Below, piece after piece: positions 7,923-12,043 of a stretch of 12,043 bases of DNA. Where the stretch lies: assembly GCA_964583165.1 (NCBI GenBank), contig CAZOVK010000070.1, positions 1-12,043 of the forward strand, read 5' to 3'. Every line of letters starts with the position of its first letter. The first letter of the stretch is position 1. This DNA is from CAZOVK01 sp964583165 (GTDB lineage: Bacteria > Bacillota > Clostridia > Lachnospirales > WRAX01). Position numbers and translations under genes: made by a program. The notes under the pieces were generated by a model, which saw only the letters and a list, made by a program, of their open reading frames with translations, was not told the DNA's origin and ran no database searches.

Positions 7923-8076
7923 AAGCACGAACTAATACAGAATCGCTCAAAAAGTTTAGCGTAAGCGGCGACGGCTTGTGAGCGTAACGTAAATATGACG
8001 CGTACTTTGCGCCATATTAGTGGAGTGAACGCTTTGTCGGCGTAAACTTTTGAGCGATTACATTAAATTAGTGCTT
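7923..8076 (+). repeat. Rod-shaped imperfect palindromic element (repeat or structured RNA)
   Basis: The gap between rpsU and recG folds back on itself over about 154 bases. Main stem: 7941-7958 pairs with 8043-8059 (17 pairs, one bulged A). Outer stem: AAGCAC (7923-7928) and TAAT (7933-7936) pair with ATTAGTGCTT (8067-8076), leaving GAAC bulged. Inside are CGAC (7969-7972) with GTCG (8036-8039), AGCGT (7981-7985) with ACGCT (8029-8033), and an apical hairpin AATATG (7992-7997) with CATATT (8013-8018), continued by CGC with GCG after one A-C mismatch. It has no long open frame and no flanking target duplication I trust. It could be a dispersed intergenic palindromic (MITE-like) repeat or a structured 3' UTR/small RNA. 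The strand is arbitrary for a repeat. Confidence 0.7.
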
Positions 8077-8087
8077 TACTAACAAAT

Positions 8088-8109
8088 AAGCCGCGCAAGC
8101 GGCTTTTTT
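8088..8109 (+). terminator. Intrinsic terminator after rpsU, just before recG
   Basis: AAGCCGC (8088-8094) and GCGGCTT (8099-8105) form a seven-pair stem closed by a GCAA tetraloop (GNRA type), followed by a T-run that ends at 8109. This is a standard rho-independent terminator for the rpsU transcript. It ends only 24 bases before the recG start codon. Confidence 0.9.
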
Positions 8110-8133
8110 GGTTTTCAATCCAGAGGTATTTAC

Positions 8134-10167
8134 TTGGAATTGACTGATAGTATACAAAAGGCGAAGGGCTTGGGCAAGGCGCGTGCGGCGGCACTCGAAA
8201 AAATCGGTGTAGCGACAATCGCGGACTTGCTGACTTATTACCCGCGAGATTATGATGATAGAAGTAACGTCATCACTGTCGAGGCGGCTTGTAATGAATA
8301 TTATTATAACGCGCGGGTTACTGTACGTGTGCGGCTTAGTGCGCCCAATGTCACGACATTGAAGAAATCCACCGTCACCAAGTTCTCGGCTATGGACGCG
8401 ACAGGTGTTTTCAGTGCCGAGTGGTACAATCGGCCTTTTCTTAAAAATGCGATAAAATCGTCTTCTTATTACCTTTTGACGGGGCAGATTAAGCGTTATG
8501 GCGGCGACTATATAATGTTAAACCCCGAATTTGAGGAAGACAAGGGTATTCCGCTATTAAGTTCACAACGGATTGTGCCGATATATACAGTTACTGATGG
8601 AATTTCGCATAAGATGTTACGGGCCGCCATTTTCAGCGCTTTGGATGCGGCGGATAGATTCGTTGACTATCTCGATGACAGCACGATTGAGCAATTCAGG
8701 CTCTCGCGCATAAATGAGGCGATACGCAACATCCACTTCCCCGAGAGCGGGGAGGCGTTCTTTGCGGCACGGCGGCGGCTCGTGTTTGATGAGCTCTTCC
8801 TCATGCAACTGGCGCTTAGGCGTGTCAAGGGGCATATCAAGACAGACACTGATATTGTTATAGGCAATTTAGACTATTCAGACTTGACGGATGGACTACC
8901 GTACAAGCCCACAAATGCCCAAAACCGTGTTTTGCGTGAGATTTTGGCGGATATGGGTAGTGGGCGCGTTATGAACAGGCTATTGCAGGGTGATGTGGGT
9001 TGTGGAAAGACGCTTGTGTCGCAAATCGTGGCGTATCTTGTCATTCGCGCGGGTTATCAGGCCGCGCTTATGGCTCCGACAGAGGTGTTGGCGGCGCAAC
9101 TCTACCAATCGTATTGTCAAATGTTCGAGCCGTTTGGCATAAAGGTAGTTTTACTGTCAGGGAAGCTCAAAGTGGGCGAGAAAAGAGCGATTAGGGCACA
9201 AATCGCGAGTGGTGAAGCCCGAATGGTCATCGGCACGCACGCCGTAATCCAGAAAAGCGTTGAATTTCAGAACCTTGGGCTGGTCATCACAGACGAACAA
9301 CACCGTTTCGGCGTGGCGCAACGCTCTGCGCTGACTCAAAAGGCGCAAAATCCACATAACCTCATCATGTCCGCAACGCCGATTCCACGTTCGCTCGGGC
9401 TTGTGCTCTACGGCGATTTGGATATTTCGGTCATTGACGAACTGCCGCCCGGGCGACAGAAGATAGAAACCTACGCGGTCACGAGTAAATATCGCCAGCG
9501 GCTGTGTGCATTCATCGATAAAGAAGTGAAAGAGGGGCGACAGGTTTATTGCGTTTGCCCGCTCATTGAAGATTCGGAGAAGATGGACGCGAAGTCAGTG
9601 GCGGCGTATACGGCGCAACTGCGCGAGATGTTGCCGCATTTGAGCATAGCGGGGCTGAACGGGCGCATGAAGGCCGACGAGAAAAACCAAATCATGCAGG
9701 ACTTCGCAAGCGGAAACACGGACGTACTTGTGTCTACAACAGTCATTGAAGTGGGCGTGAATGTACCAAACGCAAGCCTCATGATAATCGAGAACGCCGA
9801 GCGCTTCGGGCTGTCGCAATTACACCAGCTAAGGGGTAGGGTAGGGCGCGGCAGCGCAAAATCATACTGTATATTGGTAACGGATGCGCACTCGGATAAC
9901 ACGTTAGAGCGCATGAAGGTGATGTCTGGCACGAACGACGGTTTTGTCATTGCTGAGCTGGACTTAAATCTGCGTGGCTACGGCGATTTTTTCGGCACTG
10001 AACAACACGGCATACCTAAGATGCGTATAGCTAACCTGTACCGCGATATAGAGATACTCGAACAGGCGGGGGCGTTCGCGCGTGAGCTGAATCACGCGAG
10101 TCTGCCAATCGGCATTGAACGCGAGGTCAACAGAATGCTAGAGCGCTTTCACAAGCAGTCGATTTGA
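8134..10167 (+). CDS. recG: ATP-dependent DNA helicase RecG
   Basis: A 677-aa superfamily 2 helicase that reverses stalled replication forks and processes Holliday and other branched junctions. The N-terminal part carries the family entry LLTYYPRDYDDRS (32-44) and the wedge/OB domain. Walker A is GDVGCGKT (286-293), then APTEVLA, the Walker B box DEQH (387-390) and MSATPIPRSL (412-421). The C-terminal helicase half has TTVIEVGVNVPNAS and QLRGRVGRG. Length is normal. The start is TTG at 8134: AGAGGT (8122-8127) lies six bases before it, and the N-terminal residues match the family from there. Walker A carries Cys290 where many RecG proteins have Ser, a mild change. There is an intrinsic terminator immediately upstream and no clear promoter between it and the start, so how the gene is transcribed is unclear. 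The next gene, rsmD, follows after 85 bases. Confidence 0.97.
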   Translation: MELTDSIQKAKGLGKARAAALEKIGVATIADLLTYYPRDYDDRSNVITVEAACNEYYYNARVTVRVRLSAPNVTTLKKSTVTKFSAMDATGVFSAEWYNRPFLKNAIKSSSYYLLTGQIKRYGGDYIMLNPEFEEDKGIPLLSSQRIVPIYTVTDGISHKMLRAAIFSALDAADRFVDYLDDSTIEQFRLSRINEAIRNIHFPESGEAFFAARRRLVFDELFLMQLALRRVKGHIKTDTDIVIGNLDYSDLTDGLPYKPTNAQNRVLREILADMGSGRVMNRLLQGDVGCGKTLVSQIVAYLVIRAGYQAALMAPTEVLAAQLYQSYCQMFEPFGIKVVLLSGKLKVGEKRAIRAQIASGEARMVIGTHAVIQKSVEFQNLGLVITDEQHRFGVAQRSALTQKAQNPHNLIMSATPIPRSLGLVLYGDLDISVIDELPPGRQKIETYAVTSKYRQRLCAFIDKEVKEGRQVYCVCPLIEDSEKMDAKSVAAYTAQLREMLPHLSIAGLNGRMKADEKNQIMQDFASGNTDVLVSTTVIEVGVNVPNASLMIIENAERFGLSQLHQLRGRVGRGSAKSYCILVTDAHSDNTLERMKVMSGTNDGFVIAELDLNLRGYGDFFGTEQHGIPKMRIANLYRDIEILEQAGAFARELNHASLPIGIEREVNRMLERFHKQSI

Positions 10168-10208
10168 GCAAACTTTAGACAAAACAAAAACTTTCGCGAA
10201 ATATAATA

Positions 10209-10237
10209 TTTACAATGATTGTAATATATCTTATAAT
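10209..10237 (+). promoter_or_regulatory. Candidate SigA promoter of rsmD-coaD operon
   Basis: TTTACA (10209-10214, five of six consensus bases), a 17-bp spacer and a perfect TATAAT (10232-10237). The predicted start near 10243-10245 leaves only about 9 bases before the rsmD ATG, so most of the Shine-Dalgarno AAAGGA would be lost. The match could therefore be partly fortuitous in this AT-rich gap. No terminator is seen after recG, so read-through from recG is also possible. Confidence 0.55.
10210..10224. promoter_or_regulatory. Operator-like 7-1-7 palindrome, Fur/PerR-family style
   Basis: TTACAATGATTGTAA is a perfect inverted repeat of 7 bases around one central base. The 7-1-7 spacing and the AAT-N-ATT centre are those of Fur-family boxes; the PerR box of Bacillus is TTATAATNATTATAA, which differs only at the fourth base of each half. 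It covers the -35 hexamer and part of the spacer of the candidate rsmD promoter, a classic repressor position. Assignment to a particular regulator is inference from the pattern alone. Confidence 0.5.
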
Positions 10238-10252
10238 GTAAAGGATAGTGAA

Positions 10253-10786
10253 ATGAGGGTAATCAGCGGCACAGCACGCGGCACGGTTTTGTTCGCGCCC
10301 AAGGGGTTGAACACACGCCCCACTTCGGATAGGATGAAGGAAGATTTGTTCAATATACTCGGCGCGACAGTTTATGGCGCGGGTATTCTTGACCTATTCG
10401 CGGGCAGTGGCGCACTTGGGATTGAGGCGTTGAGCCGTGGAGCGCAGTCAGCCGTGTTTGTTGATATGGAAACGGACGGGCTAATCCGCAAGAACCTTGA
10501 AAAGACAAGGCTTGTGAGTGGTGTTGTTCTTCGCATGGATTGCCTGAATTTCCTTAAAACCACAGATGATAAAGGATTTCACATCATCCTTATGGACCCG
10601 CCTTACAACAAGGGCTTGGCGAACGCCGCCGTTTCTATCATCTTTGAGCGAAAACTGCTGGCGCCGGGAGGCATACTCTGCTCTGAAACGGCGCATGGTG
10701 AAGAAATCGAGACGCCCTATAGCTTAATAAAAAACAAACGCTACAAACTGGCGCGTTTGCTGTTCTATAAAAATGACAAAGGATAA
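10253..10786 (+). CDS. rsmD: 16S rRNA (guanine(966)-N2)-methyltransferase RsmD
   Basis: A 177-aa SAM-dependent Rossmann-fold methyltransferase that methylates N2 of G966 (E. coli numbering) in 16S rRNA of the small subunit. It shows the family N-terminus MRVISGTARG, TRPTSDR (21-27), the SAM-binding motif I DLFAGSGALG (47-56) and the catalytic DPPYNK (115-120). Length is near the family norm. AAAGGA lies a few bases before the ATG. It is the first gene of a tight group; its TAA abuts an ATG, with coaD directly behind. The rsmD-coaD pair is conserved widely across bacteria, although the two proteins act in different pathways. Confidence 0.95.
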   Translation: MRVISGTARGTVLFAPKGLNTRPTSDRMKEDLFNILGATVYGAGILDLFAGSGALGIEALSRGAQSAVFVDMETDGLIRKNLEKTRLVSGVVLRMDCLNFLKTTDDKGFHIILMDPPYNKGLANAAVSIIFERKLLAPGGILCSETAHGEEIETPYSLIKNKRYKLARLLFYKNDKG

Positions 10787-10789
10787 ATG

Positions 10790-11269
10790 ATGATTGCTAT
10801 TTACCCAGGCTCTTTCGACCCGCCCACTAACGGGCATTTAGATATAATCGCCCGCGCGGCGCAGTTTTGTGACAAGCTCATTGTTGCCGTGGCGAATAAC
10901 AGCGCAAAAAGGCCGTTCTTGACAGCTGACGAACGAATACATTATATCAAAGAGATAACATCAAGTTTTCCGAATGTGAGTGTCGCCTCTTTTCAGGGGT
11001 TGACTGTGGATTTTGCAAAATCTCAGGGCGCAGACGCCATAATTAGAGGGCTTCGCGCCGTGTCTGACTTTGAGTATGAGTTCCAAATGGCGCTCACGAA
11101 TAGAAATCTTAACGAACGCTTGGAGACGTTGTTCATTTCTACAAGTCTTCAATACCTATATCTCTCGTCAAGTATTGTGCGAGAAGTTCTGGTATTGGGC
11201 GGCGACATCAGCGGCATGGTACCCCCGCGTGTGTTAGAGTTACTAAATAGCCGTGAAGCGAAGGCCTAA
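10790..11269 (+). CDS. coaD: Phosphopantetheine adenylyltransferase
   Basis: A 159-aa nucleotidyltransferase that joins ATP and 4'-phosphopantetheine to give dephospho-CoA, the penultimate step of CoA synthesis. It has the family's YPGSFDPPTNGH near the N-terminus, with the catalytic TNGH (13-16), then RGLRAVSDFEYEFQMA (about 87-102) and the SSSIVRE motif (126-132) near the C-terminus. Two ATGs are adjacent, at 10787 and 10790. The second is preferred because AAAGGA (10778-10783) is too close to the first; the difference is one residue. The gene follows rsmD without a gap and is co-transcribed. Length fits the family (about 160 aa). Confidence 0.96.
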   Translation: MIAIYPGSFDPPTNGHLDIIARAAQFCDKLIVAVANNSAKRPFLTADERIHYIKEITSSFPNVSVASFQGLTVDFAKSQGADAIIRGLRAVSDFEYEFQMALTNRNLNERLETLFISTSLQYLYLSSSIVREVLVLGGDISGMVPPRVLELLNSREAKA

Positions 11270-11286
11270 GCGCTATGAAAAAGCTG

Positions 11287-11292
11287 TGAGGT
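11287..11292 (+). promoter_or_regulatory. Ribosome binding site deciding the start of the coiled-coil gene
   Basis: GAGGTG lies 7 bases before an in-frame TTG at 11300. The alternative GTG at 11291 lies inside this site and has no purine-rich site of its own at a suitable distance, so the TTG is the likelier start. Confidence 0.6.
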
Positions 11293-11299
11293 GAAAGCG

Positions 11300-11845
11300 T
11301 TGGAACCGATTGGTGTACATCTAGAACAAATGGACCAGCTCATAACAAAGCTGGAGGAAATGCTTAACGAGGCACGCCCGAGTATCTTAACGGGCAAGAC
11401 AAGCATAGACCGCAATGAATTTTACGACGTAATCGACCGCATTCGCGCGGTTTTTTCGGATATGGAGCGTGACCTACCGAACGAGATAACACAGGCGCGG
11501 CGCGTTGTTATGGATAGAGAAAAGGTTCTCACTGATGCGCAAAGTAAAGCGCGGCAGATTATCGCCGCCGCCGAAGCCGACGCGGAACAGCTCATTGACG
11601 AGCATGTTCTCGTGCGTCGGGCTCAGGAACGCGCATTGCAGATACTCGACGAGAATAAAACATATGTCAAGCAACTGCGTCAGGGCACGAAGGACTACAT
11701 ACAGGGTACTTTGGGCAGGGTTGAAGAGATTGTGGGCGCGGCGCTGAAGGCATTCAACCAGACCGTTAAAGAAACAGAAGCTGGGCTGACGGATTTGCAG
11801 GACGAAGTGTATGAAAACCGCCGTAAGCTTGATGAAACGCTATGA
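11300..11845 (+). CDS. Coiled-coil protein of unknown function, ATP-synthase-b-like helices
   Basis: A 181-aa protein that I cannot assign to a characterised family. It is almost wholly predicted helix, rich in Glu, Ala, Arg, Lys and Gln. A first segment (about 1-30) and a long stretch from about 60 to 180 show heptad-like spacing. The ARQIIAAAEADAEQLIDEH region resembles the b subunit of F-type ATP synthase or the DivIVA/V-ATPase H type only in general composition. There is no signal peptide or membrane segment, so it is probably cytosolic. Similar coiled-coil proteins, often labelled just 'ATPase', occur after coaD in clostridial genomes; a role in envelope or division scaffolding is speculation. 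It follows coaD by 30 bases, and its stop overlaps the tcdA start (ATGA), so it belongs to the operon. Start is TTG at 11300; the frame is open from GTG 11291. Confidence 0.75.
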   Translation: MEPIGVHLEQMDQLITKLEEMLNEARPSILTGKTSIDRNEFYDVIDRIRAVFSDMERDLPNEITQARRVVMDREKVLTDAQSKARQIIAAAEADAEQLIDEHVLVRRAQERALQILDENKTYVKQLRQGTKDYIQGTLGRVEEIVGAALKAFNQTVKETEAGLTDLQDEVYENRRKLDETL

Positions 11846-12043
11846 GCGACAGATTTGTTCGTACACAAATGTTACTGGGCGAAGACGGTATGGCGCGGCT
11901 CAAAGATGCACATGTGCTCGTTTGTGGGGTAGGGGGCGTTGGCTCATTCTGCGTCGAGGCATTGGCGCGGGCGGGTGTTGGCAGGCTTACGTTAGCTGAC
12001 TTCGATACCGTTTGTGAAAGCAACAGCAACCGCCAACTCCCCG
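11842..12043 (+). CDS. tcdA: tRNA threonylcarbamoyladenosine dehydratase (5' part)
   Basis: The first 67 codons of an E1/ThiF-like ATP-dependent enzyme; the rest lies beyond the window. TcdA (CsdL, YgdL; YrvM in Bacillus) dehydrates t6A at position 37 of ANN-decoding tRNAs to its cyclic form. Visible features are the N-terminal RFVRTQMLLGEDG, the nucleotide-binding loop GVGGVGS (29-35), LARAGVG, and ADFDTV followed by SNSNRQL (60-66), which contains the Asp and Asn/Arg residues that bind ATP in ThiF-fold proteins. The pattern with R-LLGE-G at the start fits TcdA better than ThiF or MoeB, but with only 67 residues this is not final. Its ATG overlaps the previous stop by two bases, indicating translational coupling. 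Confidence 0.87.
   Translation, partial: MSDRFVRTQMLLGEDGMARLKDAHVLVCGVGGVGSFCVEALARAGVGRLTLADFDTVCESNSNRQLP

Noticed and set aside
7931..8082. Direct repeat ACTAA (7931-7935 and 8078-8082) as a target-site duplication of a mobile element.
   Set aside because: It does not flank the inverted-repeat ends symmetrically; the left copy lies inside the outer stem. Five AT-rich bases are easily chance.
10176..10207. A second promoter before rsmD: TAGACA with TATAAT at 10202-10207.
   Set aside because: The spacer is 20 bp, too long for a normal SigA promoter, though the -10 match is perfect.

Overview
The window is a compact block of housekeeping genes, all on the + strand. It most likely comes from an uncultured member of the Clostridia (Bacillota). 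Reasons: the order rel, MBL-fold hydrolase, hemZ, hisS, aspS and the order recG, rsmD, coaD are both typical of that class. Ribosome binding sites are strong GGAGG types, TTG and GTG starts are used, promoters are near-perfect SigA type, and a small S21 protein is present. No species can be named from the sequence alone.

Layout. (1) Bases 1-260 hold a consensus SigA promoter (TTGACA, 17 bp, TATAAT) and a roughly 150-nt leader with two hairpins. (2) Bases 261-7645 are one tight operon: rel ((p)ppGpp synthetase/hydrolase), a glyoxalase-II-like MBL hydrolase, a HemZ-type radical SAM protein, HisRS and AspRS. Genes overlap or are 9-22 nt apart. (3) Bases 7654-7919 hold a SigA promoter and rpsU (58 aa), which is too short for a usual ORF list. 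(4) Bases 7920-8133 contain no gene; they hold a rod-shaped palindromic element of about 154 bp and then an intrinsic terminator. (5) recG (8134-10167) starts with TTG just behind that terminator. (6) Bases 10168-10252 are an AT-rich gap with a candidate promoter and a 15-bp 7-1-7 palindrome resembling a Fur/PerR-family operator. (7) A second tight operon follows: rsmD, coaD, a coiled-coil protein of unknown function, and tcdA, which is cut by the window end.

The genes join translation and growth control. Rel senses uncharged tRNA; HisRS and AspRS charge tRNA; S21 and RsmD act on the small ribosomal subunit; TcdA modifies tRNA; CoaD makes a CoA precursor; RecG rescues stalled replication forks. 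All complete reading frames look intact, with family-typical lengths and catalytic motifs. I see no phage, transposase, CRISPR or defence genes. The parts worth a second look are non-coding: the rel leader, the rpsU-recG palindromic element with its terminator, and the operator-like palindrome before rsmD.
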